A stretch of 64,000 nt of DNA from the NCBI RefSeq assembly GCF_017254915.1, contig NZ_JAFKCT010000014.1, positions 1 to 64,000 on the forward strand. The letters run 5' to 3'. This document shows, in pieces, positions 26,158 through 35,800 of this stretch; within the stretch, counting starts at the first letter, position 1, and each line of letters opens with the position of its first letter. A program made the position numbers and the translations under genes. This stretch comes from Algoriphagus oliviformis. GTDB lineage: Bacteria; Bacteroidota; Bacteroidia; Cytophagales; Cyclobacteriaceae. Below the pieces are notes generated by a model, which saw nothing but the letters and a program-made list of their open reading frames with translations, was not told the DNA's origin and searched no databases.

Positions 26158-29100
26158 CTAGGCGATAATACCTCTTGGGTAGCCTTTTTCCATTGTCCAA
26201 TTGTTGCTCGGGAGGATCTTCAAATATTGGGATCCCTTGAAGAAATAGATGTTCGATGACTTGCCGTTCCAAAGGGCGGCGTTGATGCCGCTGTTGAAAG
26301 TGGAAGGCATGCCTTTCCAAGCTGAGGTAATGTTCTTGGGATAGCCGGCATCCATTTTCCAGCCGTTGAGGGGATCGATTCTCACATATTTGTTGCCCTT
26401 GAAGAAGTAGATCTTATTGTTGGTGCCCGACCAGAGCGCGGCGTCGATACCCGAGGAAAAGGTAGTCGGGAGTCCCGGCCAATTGCCCGCGATGGGCTTT
26501 GGATAGCCGGGCTCTACGGCCCACCCGCTGCTTGGGTTTACCTTGATGTATTGGTTGCCTTTGAAGAAATAGATCCTGTTGTTGGTCTTGGTCCAGATGG
26601 CCGCATCGACACCGGAGGCAAAAGAGCTGGGGAAGCCCGGCCAGCCGGAGGAGATGGATTTGGGATAGCCGGATTCCATTTCCCAATTGTTGAAGGGATC
26701 TACCTTGATATACTGGCTGCCTTTGAAGATGTAAACCTTGTTGTTCGGTTCGCTCCATATCGCGGCGTCGAGGTCTTGCCCAAAGCTGGCCGGAAATCCG
26801 GGCCAGTTGGAGTCGAGGTTCAGGTTTTGGAAGACCTGCTTCAAGTTGGGTCGGTTGCCGATGCGCTGCCTGGCGATGATCTGCGGATAGCCGTTTTCCA
26901 CATCCCAACTCGTAAGCGGGGAGATCCGCAGGTATTTTTCCCCCTTGAAGAAGTAGATCTTGTTGTTGGTCCCGCTCCAAGTGGCGGCATCCAAGCCCGA
27001 GGCAAAATCGGCTGGCATTCCTGGCCAGTTGCCGACGATGGGTTTCGGATAGCCCGACTCCACATTCCAGCTGACGGAGGGGTTGATGCGGATGTACTCA
27101 CCGCCCTTGAAGAAATAGATTTTGTTGTTCGTTTTGCTGTAAAGTGCCGCGTCCACCCCGGATGCGAAAGAGGAGGGGAAGCCCGGCCAGCTACCCGAGA
27201 TGGACTTGGGATATCCGGGCTCTACCTTCCAGCCATTGAAAGGGTCGATGCGGATGAACTCGGAGCCTTTGAACATGTACACTTTTTGGTTGGTCTCGCT
27301 CCATAGCGCTGCGTTGATGCCGGATAGGAAGCTGGAGGGCATGTCTGGCCAATTGCCGTCGATGGGCTTGGGGTAGCCCGGCTCGATGTTCCAGTTGTTG
27401 GCAGGATTGACTTTGACGTATTGGCTGCCCTTGAAGAAGTAGATGTTGTTGGATTTGCCGTTCCAAAGCGATGCGTCAAACCCGCTTCCGAAGCTCGCAT
27501 TGATTCCTCGCCAGTTGGAGTCGGCATCGGTCTCGTTGGCTCCACTCAGACGCTGCTGGGGCGATCCGGTGCTGCGCAGGAGGTTTCTCATGCCGTTGGA
27601 GTTGAGGAGGGATTTTCCGCGGGCTTTCAGCCTTCCCTGGATACAGGCCACCGAGCCGGTGACCACGGGTGAGGCGCTGGAAGTACCGCTGAAGCCCGAA
27701 GTGTACCAGAGGTCTTCTGTTTTGAGGAAAAAGACCTTGCTGGTCGTCTTGTCCCAAAAGGCCGCGTCAACCCCACGTCGAAACTCCGCCGGCATGTTTC
27801 TCCAGCTGGAGCTGATGGTTTTGGGATAGCCAGGCTCCACATTCCAGGAGGAGGCAGGGGTGATCCGCAGGTATTTGTTTCCCTTGAAAAAATAGATCCG
27901 ATTGTTGACGTAGCTGTAGATGGCCGCATCGACTCCGCTCGCAAAGGAAGAGGGAAAGCCTGGCCAGTTGCCCGCAATGGGCTTGGGGTAGCCCGGCTCC
28001 ACGTTCCAAGAGGAAGCGGGAGTGATGCGGACGTATTGGTTTCCCTTGAAGAAATAGATCCGCTTGTTGGACTCGCTCCAAAGCGCTGCGTCGATGCCGT
28101 TGGCAAAGTCTGCGGGCATCCCCGGCCAGTTGCCTGCGATGGGTTTGGGGTAGCCTGCTTCCACCGTCCAGCCGTTGTTGGGGTCTGCGCGGTAATATTC
28201 GTCTTTCTTGAAGAAATAGACCTTCTGATTGTGATCGCACCAAAAAGAGGCGCTGATTCCATTGCCCATCGCGGAGAGAAAGCCTGGGCCAGAGCCGATG
28301 GGTGACTTGGGATAGCCAGATTCCACGGTCCAGTTGTTTGCCGGGTTGAGGCAGACGAACTTGTCGCCTTGCAGATTGCCATATCCCGTGGTGGCGACAT
28401 TATGCCCCCAGCCTTGGACGTCTACGCGTTTTCCCCAATTGGAGAAGCTCAAGATGCTTCTGTCCATCACAGAGCTGGGAGAAGCGCCAGCACCGACTAT
28501 GATGGCTCCGGATTGGGGATTGGAGGAGTTGAATGGGTTTTTCCAACTGTTTGGCCAGCCGGAAGGTTTTTTGTCATAGATCGCCAAGTCAAAGTTTTCC
28601 ATGCCGTTGCCTGCCGCTTCCACGACGATGATGCCTTTGGATGTGGCATAGGTGATGGCGGCAAAGTCATCCGGCCACCACTCGATGGCAATGTAGCCAC
28701 GCTGGTCATCCCGACCCTGAAAGCCGAATGCGGGCCCCGCACGGTGTACTTCCAGAAGAATGATGTCCCCCGCCTTGCTGGCATTGGCGGCGTTGATGAT
28801 GGCTTGGGCAGTACCCTGTCCGTTGTGGGAGATGGCCCGCAGCTGGACGTCAGAGCTGATACCCGTCACGCCGATGGAGCTTTCCGCACCGGCGATCACT
28901 CCCAATACGGCCGTGCCGTGGTTTCGGGAGGAAGCCACATTGTTGCCGCCCAGGATACTGGAGATTTTGGCGCGCAGGTCCTCATGGGTCAGATTGAAGC
29001 CTTGCTCCACATCGACTACGCCTACGCCGCTGCCTCGGCCGCCCACGAGTTTCCAGGAAAACTTGGCGTCCACACCGCCGGGCGCCGCATCCAGATAGCC

Positions 29101-29499
29101 TTGGTTTCCGGTGAAATCAGGACTTTTCCAAAGGCTGTTGGGATCTTCGGCAGGCGGCTTGATGTAGGCGCCATCCACCCGGGAGTCTTTTAGAAACTCC
29201 TCCAGGAGTCCTTCCAAGTTGGACTCGCTCTGGAGGGTGAAGAGGGATTTGGGATTCAGTCGGTTGGACTTTGCAAAGGACTTGAAGTCCGTGGGCATTT
29301 GCGCCAAGGCGATTTTGGGATTGAAGATGGGTTGGACTCGGCTTTTCAGCCTTTTGATCGAGGTGTTGAGCGTACCTACCGATGTCCCTTTTGAGGTACG
29401 AAAGGTATTTCTGCTCACATCTACTTCGGCGTCGTCTTTGAAGATGACTACCAGTTCCTGTAGATCGGTTTGATTTGGGGATACTCGTTTTAATGCCAT
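26158..29499 (-). CDS. S8 subtilase with an intradomain hemopexin propeller and two C-terminal ones
   Basis: An 1113-residue serine protease. Residues 13-120 form an I9-like prodomain. The catalytic triad is Asp163 (GVVDVEQ), His194 (RNHGTAV) and Ser607 (GTSSASP), with oxyanion Asn298 (AAGNGM). In ordinary subtilases Asn and Ser are about 65 residues apart; here 309 separate them, because residues about 378-597 are hemopexin repeats. Two further four-blade arrays occupy 675-890 and 911-1113, each blade 54 residues and starting (D/N)AALW-like. An in-frame TAA lies five codons before the ATG, so the N-terminus is fixed and no signal peptide is present. It is first in the cassette with the orphan prodomain and ATP-grasp genes. 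Confidence 0.9.
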   Translation of the reverse strand: MALKRVSPNQTDLQELVVIFKDDAEVDVSRNTFRTSKGTSVGTLNTSIKRLKSRVQPIFNPKIALAQMPTDFKSFAKSNRLNPKSLFTLQSESNLEGLLEEFLKDSRVDGAYIKPPAEDPNSLWKSPDFTGNQGYLDAAPGGVDAKFSWKLVGGRGSGVGVVDVEQGFNLTHEDLRAKISSILGGNNVASSRNHGTAVLGVIAGAESSIGVTGISSDVQLRAISHNGQGTAQAIINAANASKAGDIILLEVHRAGPAFGFQGRDDQRGYIAIEWWPDDFAAITYATSKGIIVVEAAGNGMENFDLAIYDKKPSGWPNSWKNPFNSSNPQSGAIIVGAGASPSSVMDRSILSFSNWGKRVDVQGWGHNVATTGYGNLQGDKFVCLNPANNWTVESGYPKSPIGSGPGFLSAMGNGISASFWCDHNQKVYFFKKDEYYRADPNNGWTVEAGYPKPIAGNWPGMPADFANGIDAALWSESNKRIYFFKGNQYVRITPASSWNVEPGYPKPIAGNWPGFPSSFASGVDAAIYSYVNNRIYFFKGNKYLRITPASSWNVEPGYPKTISSSWRNMPAEFRRGVDAAFWDKTTSKVFFLKTEDLWYTSGFSGTSSASPVVTGSVACIQGRLKARGKSLLNSNGMRNLLRSTGSPQQRLSGANETDADSNWRGINASFGSGFDASLWNGKSNNIYFFKGSQYVKVNPANNWNIEPGYPKPIDGNWPDMPSSFLSGINAALWSETNQKVYMFKGSEFIRIDPFNGWKVEPGYPKSISGSWPGFPSSFASGVDAALYSKTNNKIYFFKGGEYIRINPSVSWNVESGYPKPIVGNWPGMPADFASGLDAATWSGTNNKIYFFKGEKYLRISPLTSWDVENGYPQIIARQRIGNRPNLKQVFQNLNLDSNWPGFPASFGQDLDAAIWSEPNNKVYIFKGSQYIKVDPFNNWEMESGYPKSISSGWPGFPSSFASGVDAAIWTKTNNRIYFFKGNQYIKVNPSSGWAVEPGYPKPIAGNWPGLPTTFSSGIDAALWSGTNNKIYFFKGNKYVRIDPLNGWKMDAGYPKNITSAWKGMPSTFNSGINAALWNGKSSNIYFFKGSQYLKILPSNNWTMEKGYPRGIIA
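26161..26769 (-). repeat. C-terminal hemopexin array 2 (four blades)
   Basis: Codons for residues 911-1113 of the subtilase: blades start at residues 911, 965, 1019 and 1073, an exact 54-residue (162-bp) period. Four blades make one closed hemopexin propeller. Confidence 0.85.
26830..27477 (-). repeat. C-terminal hemopexin array 1 (four blades)
   Basis: Codons for residues 675-890: blades start at 675, 729, 783 and 837. A 20-residue spacer containing LDSNWPGFPASFG separates it from array 2; a similar ADSNWRGINASFG precedes it. Confidence 0.85.
27709..28368 (-). repeat. Hemopexin propeller inserted in the S8 catalytic domain
   Basis: Codons for residues about 378-597. Blade starts at 416, 470, 524 and 578 keep the 54-residue period. 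The last blade is cut after about 20 residues and the first segment (378-415) supplies its missing part, so both ends close one four-bladed ring between TTGYGNLQ and WYTSGFSGTSSASP. Confidence 0.85.
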
Positions 29500-29777
29500 G
29501 ACATGGATGGTTTAAAAGTGAAAAGATTAAAAATGTAGCGGACGAATTCGCTGCAACTAGCGTGGTAAAAAATACGCTTGTAGAAAGATCTGATACGATC
29601 TAGTAATAATATAAAAAGAATATGATCATTACACAAGTAATTGATATTTAACTATATGAATATCAATTTCCATTTTTATACCTTGGTTTGTTTAGGTCTA
29701 CTATGTTATTTACTGTTTAAAGATCTAGGACGATATAGATTCTTGCCTATAGGATGAGTACAGATTTTATTTAATAA

Positions 29778-29927
29778 TGATTATCTGCTTTTTGCCAGTA
29801 GTAGCCGTGACGATGCAAAAGAAGGCTAAACTTTAGGCTTTGCCCTACTTCGGTCTTCCGACTTGTCTGAGCAGACAGGCCCGAGTGAAGAAGCAAATTC
29901 GTTTTCTGGCAAGATTGCGGATAATCA
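29778..29927 (+). mobile_element. MITE-like element, copy 1
   Basis: A 150-bp element with imperfect terminal inverted repeats: the left end tgattatctgc...ttgccag matches the reverse complement of the right end ctggcaagattgcggataatca. The interior ctttgccctacttcggtcttc and a small palindrome (cttgtctgagcagacagg) are shared with copies at 30550-30697 and 46277-46484. No coding capacity. Confidence 0.7.
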
Positions 29928-30009
29928 TGAAAAAATATGTTCGTCGTTGAAATCCCCACAGGAGCTGGAAGTAGTCTTTAGCGATGCTGGAGGAATAGAT
30001 GGATACCGT

Positions 30010-30051
30010 AAAAAGAAACCTGCACGACTTCCAAAAGGGAAACCGTGCAGG
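30010..30051 (-). terminator. Probable terminator of the DoxX gene
   Basis: Perfect 8-bp stem cctgcacg (30019-30026) / cgtgcagg (30044-30051), followed on the minus strand by TTTCTTTTT (30009-30017). Confidence 0.6.
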
Positions 30052-30091
30052 TGGGCTTGGCAAAAAAACGACTGGAATGGATTTCCGCTGT

Positions 30092-30535
30092 CTACCAGGT
30101 TGGATGCTTTTTCATCCAGTTGTCTACGGAGAATTTTCCGGAACCATAGACCAAAAAAACAATCAAAAGGATCAAAACGATCAGGGAGATGCCAAACTCC
30201 AGGTTGTTGGTCACCGAGAGGAAGCCCTGCTGGGTGTTGACCAAAAATACCGCAACCAGCAGGATGGGGATCTGGAACACGATCGCGAACCGCGTCACCA
30301 GTCCCATGGCGATCAAAATTCCCCCGACCAGGTGGGCGAAAGCGACATAGTGGGCCAGGCCGAGGTTTACAAATTGCAGGTCGGCGGTCTTCATGATCGA
30401 GAGCAATGCCTCGGTGTCGGAGATGAAGAGGATGCCTTTGTAGAGGATGAAAAGCCCGAGGATAATGCGGACGAAATCTATCCACTGGGGGTGGTGGGCG
30501 TCAGCCCAATGTTCGATTTTGGAAAGGGTGTTCAT
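30092..30535 (-). CDS. DoxX family membrane protein
   Basis: A 147-residue protein with four transmembrane helices, the first beginning near residue 20 (WIDFVRIILGLFILYKGILFI). The second and third are AHLVGGILIAMGLVTRFAIVF-like segments and the last is SLIVLILLIVFLVYGSGKFSVD. This fits DoxX/DUF417-like quinol-oxidase-associated or thiosulfate:quinone oxidoreductase small subunits; the exact role is unclear. The ATG at 30535 (MNTLSKIEHW) is chosen because an upstream ATG at 30556 lies inside the terminal repeat of a MITE-like element. The gene is flanked on both sides by copies of that element in the same orientation. Confidence 0.8.
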   Translation of the reverse strand: MNTLSKIEHWADAHHPQWIDFVRIILGLFILYKGILFISDTEALLSIMKTADLQFVNLGLAHYVAFAHLVGGILIAMGLVTRFAIVFQIPILLVAVFLVNTQQGFLSVTNNLEFGISLIVLILLIVFLVYGSGKFSVDNWMKKHPTW

Positions 30536-30937
30536 GGCTTTTGGGGTTATGATCATCCGCTTTTATGCCAATAGGCAGCCTTGACAATCCGAAAGAACGC
30601 TAAAATGGGGGCTTTGCCCTACTTCGGTCTTCGGTCATCGGTCTTCCGACCCGATTGAAGAAGCAAATTCGCTTACTGGCAAGATTGAGGATAATCGTGT
30701 TTTGGGTTTTGTCTCGCAATAATTTACAAAAAAATATTGCTAAATGCACTGGTATTCAGTTGGGTATGGCTATTCGCTGTTTCCCAGGCTTGGAATTGAT
30801 CAAAAGGGATTGGCGGAGTTTGGGAGATGGTCGTCATTGACAAGGGGAGGGGATCCACAGATTTTTGGACTGGCCTGGGGGAGGGGATGTTGTAGAATCA
30901 ACTTTAATTGTTTGCTTTGGAGAAGGTTCCGAAAAAT
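30536..30937. other. Intergenic region upstream of the sigma factor gene
   Basis: About 400 bp. 30550-30697 is MITE-like copy 2. The remainder, including a G-rich patch at 30840-30895, should carry the sigma factor promoter; no exact TAnnTTTG was found. Confidence 0.5.
30550..30697 (+). mobile_element. MITE-like element, copy 2
   Basis: A 148-bp copy, left end tgatcatccgcttttatgcca, right end tactggcaagattgaggataatcg. Its left end abuts the start of the DoxX gene. Same orientation as the copies at 29778 and 46277. Confidence 0.7.
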
Positions 30938-31558
30938 ATGGCAGGCGAATTTGGCGCACATCCCCATCAGCAACTGGTCTTAGAGCTTTCCCAAGGCGAC
31001 GAAAAGGCTTTTGGGAAGCTGTATGCCCTTTTTTCGGAGAAAATCTACCATGTTTCCCGCAGGATGAACCTCGGGCATGAAGACGCCGAGGGAATCGTGC
31101 AGGAGGTATTTCTCAAAATCTGGAAGAAACGGCACAAGCTCGATCCCCAGCTATCGATCAATGCCTACATGATTTCGATCGTGAGGTCTCTGGTGATCAA
31201 AAAGGCCAAAAAGGAAGCCCGATTTTTTGCTTTTCAAAACTACAACATCCCGCTCTACGAGGTCGAGCGCAGCAATAGTCCCGAGGAGGAGTTTATTTTT
31301 TCGGAGTTTCACCATATCTCCAAGGAAATCATCGAGCAGCTGCCTGCGGGGCAAAAACAGATTTTCGTCCTCCGCCATTTCGAAAACCTATCGGTGGAAG
31401 AGATCGCCGAGCGGCTGAATATCTCGCGCAGAACGGTGGAAAACCAGATTTTTCGCTCTACCAAGGCCGTGAAGGAAAAGCTCGTCAAGCTGAAAATCAT
31501 CTCTGCGGGAGTTTTCGTGATGACGCTCAATTCCGTATTGATGCAGGTGATGGACTGA
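30938..31558 (+). CDS. ECF-type RNA polymerase sigma factor
   Basis: A 206-residue sigma-70 family protein started at ATG 30938 (an in-frame TTG lies at 30908). Region 2 (LYALFSEKIYHVSRRMNLGHEDAEGIVQEVFLKIWKK, residues about 29-65) and region 4 (LPAGQKQIFVLRHFENLSVEEIAERLNISRRTVENQI, about 134-170) are clear; regions 1.2 and 3 are absent. A C-terminal hydrophobic helix (AGVFVMTLNSVLM) is typical of Bacteroidota ECF factors. The FecR gene follows at 107 bp and SusC after that, so it probably activates the SusCD locus when the substrate is sensed at the outer membrane. Confidence 0.92.
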   Translation: MAGEFGAHPHQQLVLELSQGDEKAFGKLYALFSEKIYHVSRRMNLGHEDAEGIVQEVFLKIWKKRHKLDPQLSINAYMISIVRSLVIKKAKKEARFFAFQNYNIPLYEVERSNSPEEEFIFSEFHHISKEIIEQLPAGQKQIFVLRHFENLSVEEIAERLNISRRTVENQIFRSTKAVKEKLVKLKIISAGVFVMTLNSVLMQVMD

Positions 31559-31665
31559 GTTTCCAGTAGCTTCTACTGCGGATTTCAAAAAAGTACAAAT
31601 TTTTTTCACCAGCGCGTGAGTATTTTTCCGGACTTGGGGCTATAGGTGTCAGTAAATAGCTCCAG

Positions 31666-32685
31666 ATGGATCACAAGAAACGTATAGATGATTTTTTTGC
31701 AGGAAAACTGAGTCGGCAACAGGCTCAGGAGCTCCTCGATTGGCTGGACTCGTCGGAGGCGGAGGAATTTTTGTCCGCGGAGATTTTGCAGGCTTGGTCT
31801 GAAAAGATCCGCAGCCTGCAGGCCGAAACTTGGGACCCAAAGCCGCTTTGGGAAAAGATCAACCAAGCAAAGGACAGCTATCCCAAACCCTATCTCGCGG
31901 TGGACTCCAAGCCAGCTAAAAGGCTGTTCCCAGCTTGGCTCAAGGCCGCCGTCGTACTGCTCCTACTCGGGATCTCCGCACTGTTTTACATCGAGTTGGG
32001 ACGGGAAAAGGAATCTCCGGTCGAACTCCTGCAGGCAGGTCCCAAGCTGATCGTGAGGGAAAATCCCGCGGGCCAAAAGACGCGGATCAATCTGCCAGAC
32101 GGCTCTACCGTCTTTCTCAATTCGGAAAGCAAGATCGCCTATTCGGAGGATTTCGCGTCCAACCGACGGATAGAGCTGGAGGGGGAGGGCTTCTTCAAGG
32201 TGGCAAGGGATGAGAACCATCCTTTCACCGTGGAATCCAGAGGCGTCCTGACCACCGCGCTGGGGACTTCTTTCAACGTTTCCACCTTTCGACATCAGGA
32301 CAAAGTCGCGGTCACGCTGGTGACCGGCAAGGTGCGGCTCGAGCAGAAAGGCTCCAAAAACTCCATCGACCTCAATCCAGGCGAGGAATCCCTGCTCTCC
32401 CAAGGGCAGGAGGAGCTGAGCAAGTACGTCGTGGAGGTGTTTGACAAGATCAGCTGGACGGAAGGGGTATTGAGGTTTGCCGAGACGCCTTTTGACCAGA
32501 TGGTCACCACGCTGGAGCGCTGGTATGGAGTGAAAATCCAGGTAAACGGGAATCCAGGAGCCCTCAAGGCCACGGGGACATTTGACAGCAACGAGAGTCT
32601 GCGAAACGTGCTGCATGTGCTCGGTGCCTCCATGGAGTTTGAGTACGAGCTAAAGGATAAAGAAGTAGTGGTCACATTCAACTGA
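31666..32685 (+). CDS. FecR-family anti-sigma factor
   Basis: A 339-residue single-pass protein. The cytoplasmic N-terminal domain (about 1-85) binds the sigma factor. One helix spans about 92-110 (LKAAVVLLLLGISALFYIEL). The periplasmic part has the FecR domain (TRINLPDGSTVFLNSESKI ... ALGTSFNVSTF) and a C-terminal DUF4974 (DQMVTTLERWYGVKIQV ... ATGTFDSNESLRNVL) that contacts the STN domain of the receptor. It works with the sigma factor upstream and the SusC receptor downstream. Confidence 0.92.
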   Translation: MDHKKRIDDFFAGKLSRQQAQELLDWLDSSEAEEFLSAEILQAWSEKIRSLQAETWDPKPLWEKINQAKDSYPKPYLAVDSKPAKRLFPAWLKAAVVLLLLGISALFYIELGREKESPVELLQAGPKLIVRENPAGQKTRINLPDGSTVFLNSESKIAYSEDFASNRRIELEGEGFFKVARDENHPFTVESRGVLTTALGTSFNVSTFRHQDKVAVTLVTGKVRLEQKGSKNSIDLNPGEESLLSQGQEELSKYVVEVFDKISWTEGVLRFAETPFDQMVTTLERWYGVKIQVNGNPGALKATGTFDSNESLRNVLHVLGASMEFEYELKDKEVVVTFN

Positions 32686-32723
32686 GCTGCCTATGTGAGA
32701 TCCAAAGGACATAAAAAAGAACA

Positions 32724-32746
32724 GGAGCGTACTGCGAATACGCTCC
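32724..32746 (+). promoter_or_regulatory. Stem-loop between fecR and susC genes
   Basis: Perfect 8-bp stem ggagcgta / tacgctcc with a 7-base loop, 90 bp before the SusC start, with no T tract after it on the plus strand. It may be an operator, an RNA stabiliser or a partial attenuator. Confidence 0.45.
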
Positions 32747-32836
32747 CGTGAAAACCAAAACACGGCACCCAAGGACTAAAGCTTAGCGGTCTGTCATCCG
32801 AGGGTATTTCTATGTTTCAACTTACAACCCTAAAAT

Positions 32837-35800
32837 ATGAAAAAAACGATACCACTGATAGTCATGTCTATTAAGTTACTGCTTAGAGGAGTGGCGATAC
32901 TTTGCCTGACATTGAGTCCCCTGATGGCCAGCACGAGCTCGGCTCAGGTGAAAAGCATAGATGAGGTTCACCTCAAACTGGAAAAGAGAAGCTATTCTCT
33001 GACGGAGCTGTTTCGCGAGATCGAAAACAAAACAGATTTCAGCTTTTTCTACACGGATGCCGTCGTTTCCGGCCAGTCTGGCTTGAGCTTCGCAAAGACC
33101 TCCGGCACGGTGGAGCAGCATCTCTACCAGATTGCCACGCAGACCAATCTGAGGTTTAAGCAGGTCAACAATACCATCAGCGTCATCGCGCACAGGACGG
33201 GAGAGGCCCTCGTGGAGACGGAAGCCCAGCGCGAAAAGATAAGCGGAACCGTCAGGGACGAGTCCGGCATGGGACTGCCCGGCGTCACCGTCTTGGTGGA
33301 AGGGACGACCACCGGCACGGTGACCGACATCGACGGCAACTTCAGCATTGAGGCCTCCGAGGGACAGGCACTTATTTTTTCCTTCATCGGCCTGCAGCGC
33401 CAAAGAATCGTCGTCGGTTCGGCTACCCTCATGGATGTGGTCATGAGGACCGAGGAAAACAACCTGGAGGAATTTGTGGTGGTCGGCTACGGCACCCTGC
33501 AAAAGAAAGACATCACCGGCTCCGTGAGTGCGATCAGCAGTGAGGAGCTCAAGGATCAGCCCGTAGTCAGCGTGGACCAGGCGATTGCCGGTAGGCTGGC
33601 AGGCGTGGTGGTCACCCAGGCTACCGGCGCGCCCGGAGGGGGAGCGTCAGTGAGAATCCGCGGTGCGGGCTCGCTCAGCGCGGGCAATGAGCCGCTCTAC
33701 GTGGTGGATGGCTTTCCGGTCACCAACGACTTTGACCAGAGAAACAACCCGCTCAACACCATCAACCCCAACGACATCGACAACATCCAAGTCCTGAAGG
33801 ACGCCTCCGCGACCGCAATCTACGGTTCGAGGGGCTCCAATGGCGTGATCCTCATCACGACCAAATCCGGCAAAAACGGCATGTCAAAGATCGACTTCAG
33901 CATCAGCACCGGCGTGCAGCAGGTGGAGAAAACCCTGGATGTGCTCAACGCAACCGACTTCGCCTACTATGTCAACGAATCCAGAAACAACGCTTGGGTC
34001 AACTCAGGCCCCGGTAGATCGGCTTCCGATCCCAATTCCGTCAGGCTCAACAACGTGATGTACCTCCTGCCGGAGGTTTTGAGCAATCCAGAGTCGCTCG
34101 GAGAGGGCACCAACTGGCAGGATGAGATCTTCCGGACTGCCTCCATGAGCAACTATCAGCTGAATTTTTCCGGAGGAAATGAGAAGACCAAGTACTTTGT
34201 CTCCGGTGGCTATATGAGCCAAGAGGGGGTAATCATCAACTCGGATCTGGAGCGCTATTCCTTCCGCGTCAACGTGGAATCCCAGATGAACAAGCGTGTG
34301 AAGGTCGGTGCGAACATCACGCCTTCCTACACCTTCTCCAACCAGTCTCTTGCCGAAGGCAACTGGCAGGGAGGGGGGATCATCCAGTCGGCCATCACCG
34401 CGGCTCCCCACCTGACGCCTTACGACGAGTTTGGCAACTATACCAAGATCACCGGCCAGGGAATTGGGCTTTCGGAAGTGGACAATCCCGTGAAAATCGC
34501 CAAGGAGTATTTCCACCAGCAGCAAAACCTGCGATTGCTGGGTACCTCTTTCGCGGAATTCAGCCTGATCGACAACCTGAAGTTTAAGGCGCTCGTAGGC
34601 GCGGATATCCGAAATTTCCGCGAGGACATCTTCAGCTCTTCCATCATCAATCCCAACAGTGTCAACGCCACCAAACCTGCCGTTGGCACCAATGCGACCT
34701 CCCAGACCAGAAACTGGCTCTCCGAGTTTACCCTCAGCTACAACAAAAGCATCGGCAAACACCACTTTGACGCCGTCCTCGGCTACACGGTACAGCAGGA
34801 GTCCCTGGACGTCAACCGCATGACCGGGACCAACTTTGCCAATGACAACATCAAGACCATCAATGCCGCCGGACTCATCTCCAGCGCCACCTCGACCAAA
34901 GAGGAATGGGCTCTGATTTCCTATTTGGCCAGGGTAAACTACAACTACGACGACAGATACCTCCTTACGGCTACCTTTCGTCGGGACGGTTCCTCCAGAT
35001 TTGGGGAGGACAACCGCTGGGGCTCTTTCCCATCGGTCTCCCTGGGATGGAGGATTTCCGAAGAGCAATTTATGGAGGACGTTTCCTGGCTGTCAGAGCT
35101 GAGGCTGCGCACCAGCTATGGCTTGACCGGCAACAACTTCATCACCAATTATGGATCGATTGGATTGACCAGCATAGAAAACTATCCGCTGGGAATGAAC
35201 GGCGGCACAGTCAGCAATGGCATCCGACTTTCCAACATTCCAAACAGCACCCTGGGCTGGGAGAGAAACAGCCAAGCGGACTTGGGAATCGAGATTGGTT
35301 TGCTGCAAAACAGAATCTACGCCTCCGCTGACTACTACAATAAGATCACGTCTGACCTGCTGCTCAACGTACCCGTACCGACGCTCACGGGATATTCCAC
35401 GGCCTTGCAGAACATCGGCGAGATCCAAAACAAAGGTTTTGAATTCACCGTCACCAGCCGAAATACCGTCGGAAAACTGAAGTGGACGACTGACCTGAAC
35501 TTTTCCACCAACAACATCGAGGTGAGGGCCTTGGGCCCTGACGGCTCTCCCATCATCTCCCGACAGGCTACTTCAGCCAGCGCGCCTACCCACATCACAG
35601 AGATCGGATCGGCTCCGGGAAGCTTCTTTGGCTACAACGTGATCGGAGTGTACCAAAACCAGGAGGAAGTCGACAGCAGTCCGGTGATCCTCAATGGCAA
35701 CGGCACGGTACAGTCCAAGCCCGGCCAGCTGAAGTTTGAGGATGTCAACGGCGATGGTGTGATCAATGCCAACGACCGAAGGGTGCTGGGCAGTCCTTTC

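Larger units (their letters stand above)
29500..30091. other. A/T-rich intergenic region with a MITE-like element
   Basis: About 590 bp. 29500-29777 is A/T-rich and should hold the subtilase promoter, although no exact -7 element was seen. 29778-29927 is a MITE-like copy. 30010-30051 is the DoxX terminator. No gene is supported. Confidence 0.55.

Noticed and set aside
26161..28368. Regular 162-bp repeats suggesting a CRISPR or satellite array
   Set aside because: The repeats are in frame and encode conserved hemopexin blades; no short identical repeats with unique spacers.
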